A DNA stretch of 64,000 bases from Imbricaverruca yamaguchii (lineage: Eukaryota; Arthropoda; Thecostraca; Neoverrucidae): the NCBI GenBank assembly GCA_034440575.1, contig JAOTOL010001647.1, positions 990,001 to 1,054,000 of the forward strand. The letters run 5' to 3'. This document shows positions 54,353-64,000 of the stretch, piece after piece. How positions within the stretch are numbered: the first letter of the stretch is position 1; every line of letters begins with the position of its first letter. Under the pieces are notes generated by a model. The model saw only the letters and a program-made list of their open reading frames with translations. It was not told the origin of the DNA and searched no databases. The position numbers were made by a program, and so were the translations under genes.

Positions 54353-55216
54353 CGGACTCACGGGCACACAGGTATGCAGGCAGACATGCGGGCAGGCAGG
54401 TACGCATGCGTACATATGCACAGGCACGCAGACACACGGGCACACACACACAGACAGAATGCATATGCACTTGTGTGCATTACACGCATAATGGAAACGG
54501 GTTGTTGCCCCACGCTAGATGAAAACCTAGTGCAGTTCAAGTTTCAGGCTAAAAGTTATATTACAAACACGCTAAATGAGAATACCTTTGTTTGCGCTCA
54601 TTTTAGCTGTTCAATGTATTCCAAACACTCATTTTGGCCCGGACTTTACGTACCAGTAACCACTATAGCATCCAGCTCACTTAGCATTACTGATGGTTAT
54701 GTACTTGTGTTTAAAATCATGCATCGACTGCAATGATCATATAGCGGCGCCCATAACAAGTCATGGAAACTAAGTAGTAAAATTGTGGTGAAACAGTGTC
54801 ATGCCAAGGGATGGCACGCTCACTTTTACGACTGCCAAACCTATTGCAACACAAAATTGGATTATGTCAAGGACTCATACAGCCCAGAACTCAGAATCCA
54901 GGGGGTGAAGGAGACCCAATGCCAGGGACGAATCCAGGGGCGAAGGCGACCACATGAAAACGCTCCTCCAGGAGGCTTCAGTGCATTCCCACATCTCGCC
55001 CATAAAATTTTCACCAAAAAGCACCCCTCCGAGTAGAAAATGCGTTATCTTCAGAATGCTCTAGTGCACCTCTGAGATTTTCTTAGTCAGTGGGGTCCCT
55101 GTGGAAAAAAAAATCATCAACTGAATATTACGCCCCCCCCCCCCATCGCTCCCTGGCGAAATTCTACATTCATCAGTGTTTTGTGAGTCGTCGAGTGCTC
55201 CTTCTGTCAAAAGGCG

Positions 55217-55272
55217 GTGGTTGGTTATTGGTGTTTAGGGGCGCATCGAATGCGTTGGTCATGCAGCGCCAC
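55217..55272 (-). repeat. Short SINE-like element
   Basis: GGTGGTTGGTTATTGGTGTT, TAGGGGCGCATCGAATGCG, TTGGTCATGCAGCGCCAC. Confidence 0.7.
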
Positions 55273-55769
55273 AAGAGGCGGTGACTAAAACTCGCTAAAA
55301 TTTGAATAAGTCGCCAGACCCGGCAACTCAGTGATTCAGCGACGTTCCATGGCGGATCCATACCCGGTGGTAACGCAACGTGGTGCAATAGCGCAACGTG
55401 GACCAATGAAGCGCCGCTCCAGAACCTTCCCACGCCGTGCACGTATAAAAGGCCAGTGGCGCCTGCAGTCGTCGGATTATTCCCCCATTATTTCACATTG
55501 GAGCTCATCAACATTATGTCCCGGCCTCTCTAAGCCGGGGACGGGTCCCCCTCCGCCCCGCAAAATATCCCGCCGTCGTCCCCCGAGGACGCTAGGGATG
55601 GGGCGGGTCAAAGGGGGGCCCACCGGGGTCAGATGTCACGTCCGGCGTTAAATTGAGGTCGGCGAGTCAGGCTGACTCCGGTGGGCATACAAAGCAGCGC
55701 CTCTTCAGGAACGCCTTGGGACGGTGCCGTTCGGCTGAGGGTGGCGAGTCCTCCCCCGGCGCAGCGAGA

Positions 55770-56720
55770 TGTATGGGCAAGTCCGACTGGATACTGAAGA
55801 CACCAGCTCCCAGGAATTCCCCCGATGCAGCGAGATGTATGGGCAAGTCCGACTGGATACTGAAGAAGAAGAATTCCCCGATGCAGCGAGATGTAGGGTC
55901 CGACTGGATACTGAAGACACCAGTTCCCAGGAATTCCCCCGATGCAGCGAGATGTATGGGCAAGTCCGACTGGATACTGAAACACCAGTCCGAATTCCCC
56001 CGATGCAGCGAGATGTATGGGCAAGTCCGACTGGATACTGAAGACACCAGTCGCCAGGAATTCCCCCGATGCAGCGAGATGTATGGGCAAGTCCGACTGG
56101 ATACTGAAGACACCAGTTCCCAGGAATTCCCCCGATGCAGCGAGATGTATGGGCAAGTCCGACTGGATACTGAAGACACCAGTCGCCAGGAATTCCCCCG
56201 ATGCAGCGAGATGTATGGGTAAGTCCGACTGGATACTGAAGACACCAGTTCCCAGGAATTCCCCCGATGCAGCGAGATGTATGGGCAAGTCCGACTGGAT
56301 ACTGAAGACACCAGTCGCCAGGAATTCCCCGATGCAGCAGATAGCAGAAAACGAGATGTATGGGCAAGTCCGACTGGATACTGAAGACACCAGTTCCCAG
56401 GAATTCCCCGATGCAGCGAGATGTATGGGTAAGTCCGACTGGATACTGAAGACACCAGTTCCCAGGAATTCCCCCGATGCAGCGAGATGTATGGGTAAGT
56501 CCGACTGGATACTGAAGACACCAGTTCCCAGGAATTCCCCCGATGCAGCGAGATGTATGGGTAAGTCCGACTGGATACTGAAGACACCAGTTCCCAGGAA
56601 TTCCCCCGATGCAGCGAGATGTATGGGCAAGTCCGACTGGATACTGAAGACACCAGTCGCCAGGAATTCCCCCGGTGCAGCGAGATGTATGGGTAAGTCG
56701 AACTGGACACTGAAGACGCC
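55770..56720. repeat. 66-bp minisatellite, ~14 copies
   Basis: Unit ATGTATGGGCAAGTCCGACT, GGATACTGAAGACACCAG, TTCCCAGGAATTCCCCCGAT, GCAGCGAG. Two variable sites: AGTTCCC/AGTCGCC and GGGCAAGT/GGGTAAGT. The period is a multiple of 3, giving open frames of about 350 codons on -. Confidence 0.96.
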
Positions 56721-56757
56721 AGTGGTCAAAGATTGCATACATCTTCAGGTGCAGCGA

Positions 56758-56812
56758 GATGGTTGGTTGGTTTGTTCATTCATGTGAATGCGATGGTCAT
56801 ACAGCACCCATA
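56758..56812 (-). repeat. Short SINE-like element, diverged
   Basis: GATGGTTGGTTGGTTTGTTC, then GAATGCGATGGTCATACAGC and ACCCAT. Confidence 0.55.
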
Positions 56813-56994
56813 ACGTTGTCAGTCAAAGCCAGTTGGCGAGGCAGCTGCATGTGAAGGGGTCGACGTACGTGTGACACTCACGCATGTGACCACCAGACCA
56901 GAGTGAAAACATAGACAGGTTGATGCAGGACAAGATAAGTAGGAGAGTGTAGAGAGAATTACAAACTGTATTGTTGGGGAACTTCAGCACAGCA

Positions 56995-57852
56995 GAGATG
57001 GGAGACAAAGCTAGATGTATCAGCCAGTTAGGAAGACGTTGCATGGTTTGTTTTGAGGACAATGTCTTCTTTCAGATGACTCATGAACCTACAAGGGGAA
57101 ATGAAATGCTAGATCGGTGCTGAAAAGTGCTGAAAAGCCACGAAAATGGAGAACTCAATATACGACTATAAGATCTGGTGCTTGCAAATGAAGAAAATTA
57201 TGTGCATAATGTAAACATAGGAGAGACCTTCGGTAATAGTAATCACAACATTATATGCTTTTCCTTATATGCTGAAAATGTATGAGTCAACAAAGCAGTG
57301 ATTGCAAATTTTGCTAAGGGATTTTACAATGATTTCAGGAACTACCTGAATGAAATTAATCTGGAAGAGTTATTAATGGTTGGTTGGTTGGTTGGTTGGT
57401 TGGTTGGTTGGTTGGTTGGTTATTTGGGTTTAGGGGCGCATCGACTGCTTCGGTCATAGAGAAGGGTTATTGATGGGCTTAGATGCATATGGAATGTGGA
57501 GAATGGTGAAGGACAAACTGTTCCAAGGTCAGGATAGCTTTATGATTCAATAGGGAAATTAGATTAAACAAGATTAAGCACCCTTCATGGCTGACCAAGG
57601 AAATAAAACTGGGGTCAAAGAAGCAAGCGTTTAATAAGCTGAAATACTTTAACCCTGAGGAAAAACTGGAATAACATAGAATTGCTATAAATAGTTAGGT
57701 TTGTTAGGGCATCTAAAAGACGTGCTGAAATAAAATTAGCTCGATAATACTCAGCAGCCAATGCTCAAAGGTCTTTTAGTTTCTACAAATTTAAGTCCAA
57801 AAAGTGTATTGTAGGGCCTAAAAGGTATACTGGAGGTAGATGATAAAATAGC
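56995..57852 (+). mobile_element. LINE fragment (endonuclease end and linker)
   Basis: Reads FFQMTHEPTRGNEMLD, LVLANEENYVHNVNIGETFG and NSNHNIICFSLY, the 3' part of a LINE endonuclease (SDH position reads SNH). After a short SINE insertion it continues KHPSWLTKEIKLGSKKQAFN and SFSFYKFKSKK. Several stops; a relic. Cut at about 57853 by the foldback element. Confidence 0.7.
57376..57462 (-). repeat. Short SINE-like element inserted in the LINE fragment, (AACC)n tail
   Basis: (GGTT)11, ATTTGGGTTTAGGGGCGCAT, CGACTGCTTCGGTCATAGAG. It interrupts the LINE coding frame, so it is younger than that copy. Confidence 0.8.
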
Positions 57853-57857
57853 AGTTG

Positions 57858-60455
57858 ATAATTAAAGCATTCCATGGTAACTCAACCGGTGGATGCCATC
57901 CGACCATTTCTTATTTTCTTGAAAAGTTGTGTACCGGGGCTTTCAAGGGCGAGCAATTCATTTATGATGACAAAAAATCCCCCAAAAACATTTCACAAGA
58001 TACAGTCTTGGCAAGTTTCTTAAGGTCAGGAAGGAGGTTTAACTTTGACGACGCATAACGACGAGGCTAAGAGAGCTATTTCATAGAACTTTTTTTTGGT
58101 TTGAATTGGGATGAATCAAGGAACAACTTGGCTATCTCGGATTTTCGATTTTCAATTCATTAGGTCACGTGACCTCGTGACCTATCTTTTACGGCGTGAC
58201 CTTGACCTTTTGGCTGCTGAAATTGTAACTTTCGTCTCATGACGATTTGAGCCTCATTCAGGCCATTTTAAATAAATAGACAAAAAAACGTGGGGTTCGA
58301 CCAACAAGAAGTACTTTTTGGCACCGCAATGCTGACACAACACGCTGGTTGAGCCCCCTGTCCGTCGATAACTTCGCATCTATTTGGCATACGGTTTCTA
58401 AATGGTCCAGAGTGGCTTCCGACGACGAAACCTGTCGGTTCGTGCCTGTTATATCGCCATCAGGTCATAAAGTGACATTGGCATTAGGTGTTCAAGGTCA
58501 TTGTATCTGCGGTCACGAATTTATTTCTGGCTAAAACTGTATCCCTAAATGAGCTAAACAGCTGAACTCAATGTTATTGTGTTCGTCACATCGAGACGGT
58601 TACAGTGATACGTGGGATGACCCCGATGGGCCAAGTTAGGTCACGTGACCTGATGTCGGGTCACCGATACAATTACAGGTGCCTATTGACATATACATAT
58701 ACCTATCGATAGAACAGCACGACACCAGCGCACCAACATATCACTTCAACACCTTGACATGCTTGCCAGTCCTATCTTCTGAGAGGACGTGGATCCGCAT
58801 TATTTTCTGACTCACAGGGCAGAACCTGTGGTGCTTTCTTGTTCCCTTGATCGTCACGGATTTGGTGAAGCGGCCATTCAGCTCATGCACAGCCTTCAGC
58901 ACTTCCTCTGTTGTGACATACAAAAACTTGACCTTTGTCACAAGCTGCCCGGCAAGAAATGTTTTGACTGCCCGGACTGTCTTCCTCTTCTGGTAGGCTG
59001 CCTGGATCCTTCGTTAGACGCTTTCGGCAAGTGTCACACAGATAACTGTCAATACGTGCCCGGGGATCATAGACTATCTGGACCAGATTTTTGGGTGCCA
59101 ATCTAACACCTTTATAGACTTTCTTATTATGCCGCTTATACGGGTCACAGCAGAAAGGAGCAGGCATCGTTCTCGTCTTCGAAACAAGGGACGTCTATCG
59201 ACACTGTCGACAAGTCAGCTGACATCCTTACACGGCGTCACTGCTCTCACCACCGACAAGTGACTATTGATGGTGCGATGCCTCTGTCAAAAATCCGTTT
59301 TTGCGTCTCCAGCGTCTGCAGCGCATGCCATTGGTCACTGGCCAGACCACATGTTTGTCGAACATAGACGCCGACCTATGGATAGGGGGGGAGGTAGAGA
59401 CCAGAGCGCCATCCGCGACGGCGCACTCCACAATGTTATTGACATTGGACTTTGACCTCAATACCGTCGCGTCGCGTTGTACAAGTCGTCGTGCCATGCC
59501 CCGTGACATGAAATAATACTCAGTTGTAACTTTATCTCATTGGAAGTCATCCAACAGCACCATAGACATTACACCGACATGCTACAACAGAATTTTGAGC
59601 AAGCCATGGACAAAGACAACATAGGTATGACCTGGCCCCGTTAGATCAAATCTGTAACCTGGCTAGTTTGTGTGACTATACTTGACCTATCGGGGTCATG
59701 TCATGTATCACTGTAACCGTCTCGACGTGATGAACACAACTGTGTTTAGTTCAGCTCTTTTGCTCAATTAGGGGGAAAGTTAAATCCATAAACGTGTTCG
59801 TGACCTCAGATGACCTTGAACGCCCAATGTCATGTGACCTTGTGACCTGACGTCAGTGTAGCAGAAACCAACTGACAGGTTTCGTCATCAGAGGCCACTC
59901 TGGACCATTTCGACACCGCATGCCAACTGGATGCGAAGTTATCGGCGGGCAGGGGTCCCAAACAGCGTGCTGTGTCAACATTGCGAGCCCCAAGTGTTTT
60001 TTGCAGGTCGAATCCCACGTTTCTTATTTATATATGAAAAGGCATGAATGGGTCTCAAATGCTCATCACACGAAAGTTTTAATTTCAGCATCCAAAAGGT
60101 CAAGGTCACGACGCAAAAACTAAATCACGGAGTCACGTGACCTCATAAATTGAAAATCGAAAATTCGAGATAACCAACTTGTTCCTTGATTCATCCCAAT
60201 TCAACAAACAAAAAGTTCAATGAAATAGCTTTCTTAGCCTTGGAGTTATTGGGTTGTCAAAGTTAGGCTTCCTCACTGACCTTGGGAAATTTGCACTGTA
60301 TTTTTGGAAATATTTTTGGGAAATTCTTTATTCACCATGAATGAATTGTTCGCCCTTGAAACCCCGTACACAACTTCTCAAGAAAATCAAAAATGGTCGG
60401 ACGGCAAATTGGAAAATTTTCGCTTGTTACTGTGGAATGCCTCAATTGTGATATA
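57858..60455. mobile_element. Foldback-type DNA element with ~800-bp imperfect inverted arms
   Basis: The left arm (57858-58660) and right arm (59680-60455) are reverse-complement related along their length. Matched landmarks include GAAAAGTTGTGTACCGGGGC vs its complement near 60360, GCTATTTCATAGAAC vs GTTCAATGAAATAGC, GTGGCTTCCGACGACGAAAC vs GTTTCGTCATCAGAGGCCAC, and GAGACGGTTACAGTGATAC vs GTATCACTGTAACCGTCTC. Divergence is high, so it is old. About 1 kb of non-repeated sequence lies between the arms. Confidence 0.75.
58883..59167 (-). CDS. Small protein with CC...CDTC zinc-like motif in the foldback centre
   Basis: 94 codons from ATG: CCDPYKRHNKKVYKGVRLAP, then about 20 residues on DSYLCDTCRKRLTKDPG. 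The spacing C-C-D-P...C-x-x-C-R-K resembles a metal-binding N-terminal module I recall in transposon-encoded proteins of invertebrates; I cannot name the family. It may be an exon of a larger, decayed gene. Confidence 0.4.
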   Translation of the reverse strand: MPAPFCCDPYKRHNKKVYKGVRLAPKNLVQIVYDPRARIDSYLCDTCRKRLTKDPGSLPEEEDSPGSQNISCRAACDKGQVFVCHNRGSAEGCA

Positions 60456-60770
60456 ATGGAGTCTGAAAGCAAACAATTCTCATCAGTATGTAATGAAGAG
60501 AACTGTGGTGCATTGGAAACAACTGAAAGCCATGCCAAGGGTGCCAACAGCGCATATGGGAAAATTTCAAACTTGATATTTTTAACGGCCCTTGGTGGGA
60601 TGCTGTGCACTAATGAGAAACCTCTGATGCAAAATTTGAAGCGAATCGGTTTATATTTAGAGGTGGCGCAAGTGAATTGAAACCTGTACTATGTGTATTC
60701 CCCCTCGCGAACGAAATAAACCGAAGGCTGAAAGGCTAGGGTTGTAGATCACCCATTTTTCCCCCTGAGA
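60456..60770. other. Between two transposon blocks
   Basis: No feature recognised; a small open frame crosses in from the foldback arm. Confidence 0.4.
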
Positions 60771-63018
60771 ATGGCTCGCTCACGCGCAGCTACGACTGTT
60801 TGGCTGGTGAGGCAGCCAAACCGCGATCCCATCCTCGGAGCCAAACTCCCCCTCTCTTGGCGACGTGCTCAAGCGGGTTTTCTACTTCCACAACGTGTGG
60901 AAGAAAACCGTAGCCACCAGCGCCGCGGCCACTGTCCAAGAAGTGCTAATGTTCTGGGAGACCGCGAGGATCCACACGATGACGGCAAAAAGCGTCGCTC
61001 GCAGGGTGGGGGTCTTGTTCAAGGACTGGAAGGCGCTCGTGAAGAGCAAGGGAAGAGCGACGAACAAGACGAAGGAGGAAGAGTTTCAAGAGGCCCTCTG
61101 CGACCTCTTCAATGTTGCCCACGCCGGCGCGATGACCCTGATGCCGATTTCGGCTAATCACGAGTTCCTAGCGGCGCAACGCGAGAAGGGTCGCCGAGGA
61201 ATCATGCAGGGAGCTGACAAGATGCTGGAGCGCCGAGTTCAGCGCCGGGAGGTGACAGTGACGGCAGAGAAGCGATCACGAGAAGCCTCGACATCGACTG
61301 GACGAACGCGCGGTGCTCGCGTCCTCTTACTCTTCATCCTCCTCCTCGGTTGAGTTCAGTCCGGCACTGCTGCTACTGCTGAGCCGCTACGGGGCGGCTG
61401 TTCTGCTGAGCCGATCGGTGCAAGCCCTCCGAAGCGACGAGCGCGGGGGTCAGAGGTCGTGTTCTCCCAGGAGTTAGCGAGCACCCTCGACTGGACTGGC
61501 GTGAGCGACCGCAAAGCGCCGCGCATCGTCGCGGCGACCGCCAGTAGCCTCGGCCACGATCCTCAGGAGCTGATCCTGAATGCCGAGAGCATCCGGCAGG
61601 CTCGCGCCATCTACCGGTCACAACTGGCCGCGAAAGTCAGGACAACCTTCGCCCCTGACATGCCTCTTACCGTTCACTGGGACGGGAGGATCCTGCCGGA
61701 TTGCGACGGTACGCGGGTGGATCGGCTGGCTATCCTCGTCTCCGGCGACGGCGTTCAGAAGCTCATCGGCGTTCCCAAGCTGGCAAGTGGGACTGGAGAG
61801 GCGACGGGGAGCGCCGTGGCTTAAGCGCTCGACGACTGGGGGCTCGCAGAGCGTGCGGTGGCTATGTCGTTCGATACGACCGCCGCCAACATCGGAGCCC
61901 TCGCCGGTCCCTGCACCCTGCTGGAGCAGAAGCTTGGTCGGCGCCTGCTAAGCCTCGCCTGCCGGCACCATGTACACGAGCTGATGCTGGAGAAGGCGTT
62001 CTCTATCTGCATGGGGACATCGTCGGGTCCTGACATCGGCGTGTTCAACGGATTCAAGGAACGGTGGGCTTTCATCGACCAGAGCCAGCCGGAGCCGCCA
62101 ACTCCTGACGAGCTGCCGCCCACCCTCCTGAACAAGCGGGACACACTTCTGCAGGAGTGGGCCGCGCTGTTCAACACCAGCCACCCGCGGGACGACTACA
62201 ATGAGATGCTGGAGCTCTTCATCGTCCTGCTGGGTGGCGGGGGCGACGTCCCGAAGGTGAAGTTCCGGCGACCGGGCGCCATGCACCGCGCGCGCTGGAT
62301 GGCGAGTGCCATCTACGCTGCGAAGAATAGGCTGTTCGCCGTCCAACTGGGGGAGCTCTGTTCGCCGCGCGAGCTGTCCAGCCTCCGCCGGTTCACCTTC
62401 TTCGTCGCTGATGTCTACGTGGCCCGCTGGTTCCAGGCGCCCGTGGCCGCCTTCGCGCCGGCGAATGACTTGAAACTGGCTGCCGACCACCGCGACTTCC
62501 ACGACGCTCAGATCGGCAAGGCGCGCCTGAAGACCTTCTCCCGGCACTTCTGATATCTGAGCGTGCCACTGGTCGCCATGGCTCTCTTCGACCACCGCTT
62601 GCCAACCACCGAGAAGAAGGCGCTGGCGGAAGCGATGCGGCGGGAAGGATCCGAGGAACCGCCGACGCGCATCACTGTCTCCGACGCCCGCCTCGCCTCG
62701 GCCACGCTAGCGTCGTTCGGAAGCAAGGCGTCCGGCGCCCTCCTCGACGCCGTCGGAGCGGAGAGGGCGTTCCTCTCGAAGGAGCCGGAGGAGTGGCCGA
62801 GTGACACGGGGTTCGTCGCGGCGTCTCAGCGCGTAGCGAGCCTACACGTCACCAACGACACGGCGGAGCGAAGGGTGGCGCTGATCCAGTCCTTAAACCC
62901 CAGCCTGACGAAGAACGAGGATCAGCGCCATTTCCTCTTGCAAGTCGTCGAGAGGCACCGTCGACAACAGCCAGGAGCATCGAAGGCTTCCCTTCCCCGG
63001 CCAAGCGGAAGACAATGA
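60771..63018 (+). pseudogene. Broken transposase-like gene (RNase H-like, family unassigned)
   Basis: GC-rich coding relic. The N-terminus from ATG 60771 shifts frame by one base near 60863. From 60865 a single frame runs to TGA at 63016, interrupted by three in-frame stops at 61351 (TGA), 61822 (TAA) and 62551 (TGA). Conserved-looking blocks are HWDGRILPDCDG (Asp), SFDTTAANIGALAGPCTLLE (Asp), LACRHHVHELMLEKAFS, and the end KNEDQRHFLLQVVERHR. I recall similar uncharacterised proteins in arthropods. The D...D plus C-x-H-H pattern suggests an RNase H-type transposase, which is inference. Not functional. Confidence 0.65.
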
Positions 63019-63634
63019 GTGGCTTGGGCAACCATGATACCCCCAGCCCCCAGAGGGGCTAATACTCGCTTTGGAGAACGAGGGGGACCAGCAGCGCAGC
63101 TGGAGGAAGGGGAGATCTCAAAAGGTTTCAATATTGCCAAAAATACCCCAGAGACGATGCCCTTCCTTGTAGTCATTATTGGAGTCTATAGGGGAACAAT
63201 CAATCGACTTGCCCCACCTCTGAATATACTTCGATTGCGCTCAAATTTTACAGACGTTGTTTTCTCACCACCCCAAAGTATTGCGCTAAGGGCCGTTAAA
63301 AAAAGAAAACGTTCATTTTTTTATAGGCACCCTAATACAGCGTAAAATAATTCACCATGTGGCGTGGAAATTCACAGTTGATGGAGTTGTGCTATTTCAT
63401 CCTCATTCTAGGTTTTTACCATTGTGGCACATGATGTATGGGCAGTCATCATGCACATGACTGCTAAATAATGTAAAATACATATGACTGAAGTGTAAGG
63501 CATTCTGCTTTTTAATCCTTAAGTGACAATCCTCTATTTTCTTCCAATCTTTCACTATTCCCAAGCAACTTCTTCCTTCATCCACACAGTTAATGGCAAT
63601 ATAGTTTTAGGACACTGCCCTAGTATATACATAT
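63019..63634. other. Non-coding, AT-rich toward the right
   Basis: No feature recognised. It may include the 3' end of the transposon above, but no matching terminal repeat was identified. Confidence 0.4.
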
Positions 63635-63638
63635 ATTG

Positions 63639-63708
<70 letters not shown>
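63635..63708. repeat. (AT)n microsatellite
   Basis: About 37 uninterrupted TA units. Confidence 0.97.
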
Positions 63709-63779
63709 GCTTATATATTATGTGGGATCTTAGTAGTGTGCTAAAGCATTGGCAGTTTCCCCACGTATCATTTTCACGC

Positions 63780-64000
63780 GTTCTATGGAGTATTCTGAAG
63801 TACCGGAAGATTGTCGAAATGCAAATGTGGAACCGATTTTCAAACGGGGAAGCATGAATCGTTTGGGAAACTACATGCCCGCTAGTTTAACCTCAATATT
63901 TTGCAAGCTACTATAAAATCTTGTCAAACAGAATATTTAGACTCATCTAAATAGGCACAACCATCTAGGGTATACCTACAATGGATTTATATTTTGAAGA
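63780..64000 (+). mobile_element. LINE reverse-transcriptase fragment, cut by the window edge
   Basis: Reads YSEVPEDCRNANVEPIFKRG then NRLGNYMPASLTSIFCKLL, matching the RT start of CR1/jockey LINEs (VPxDWKxAxVxPIFKKG..NYRPxSLTS). There are stops after CKLL. Confidence 0.75.

Larger units (their letters stand above)
53561..55769. other. Upstream of the first MED24 exon found, no gene recognised
   Basis: Probably a MED24 5' intron, as the N-terminal exon is missing. Contains an (ACGC)n microsatellite (54175-54352) and a short SINE (55217-55272). Nothing like the expected RWSD..W MED24 start was seen. Confidence 0.5.

Noticed and set aside
55629..56787. Three overlapping ~350-codon frames on - and one 256-codon frame on +
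   Set aside because: 66-bp array, multiple of 3; all frames open.
21840..57460. CRISPR-like arrays (regular short repeats)
   Set aside because: Repeats are head-to-tail without unique spacers and lie in eukaryotic introns.

Overview
The window is animal nuclear DNA: genes are split by canonical GT-AG introns, tRNA-derived SINEs and CR1-type LINEs are present, and there is much minisatellite and microsatellite DNA. The MED24 N-terminal region ([14 protein letters not shown]) looks arthropod-like as I remember those orthologues. A crustacean is my guess, with low confidence. Three host genes are recognised. (1) The 3' part of an inhibitory serpin on + (1-5284), cut by the left edge. (2) PSMB3, the non-catalytic beta-3 subunit of the 20S proteasome, on + (five exons 18940-24342, with a candidate one-codon start exon at 14828). 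(3) MED24, a Mediator tail subunit, on - (eighteen exons, 53560 down to the stop at 25363). The first coding exon or exons of MED24 were not found. Every exon phase in the PSMB3 and MED24 models agrees with the next, giving 204 and 940 residues respectively.

Layout: 1-5284 serpin, with a piggyBac-like MITE in an intron. 5285-9600 has no gene but holds a second MITE copy and a fragment. 9606-12335 is a deleted CR1-like LINE. 12336-18939 is AT-rich and contains a decayed LINE on -. 18940-24342 is PSMB3. A 1 kb gap separates the convergent ends of PSMB3 and MED24. 25363-53560 is MED24, whose introns are largely tandem arrays. 53561-57000 holds microsatellites and a 66-bp array. 57000-64000 is layered transposon debris: a LINE fragment, a long foldback element, a broken RNase H-like transposase gene and a LINE reverse transcriptase fragment.

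The most unusual signal is in the introns. Many arrays are not random satellites. They start exactly at an exon-intron junction, and their repeat unit contains that junction's own splice donor or acceptor, sometimes with a piece of the exon. I see this at eight or nine separate junctions in two genes. At MED24 exon 39050-39240 both flanking introns are built this way, one from the donor and the other from the acceptor. The result is tens of near-identical splice sites in series. The very long open frames across 22-56 kb come from these arrays (units are often multiples of 3 bp) and are not genes.

Two SINE families are scattered throughout. One is a short element with a variable tetranucleotide tail (AACC, AATC or AACT); the other is tRNA-derived and always lies on - in this window.
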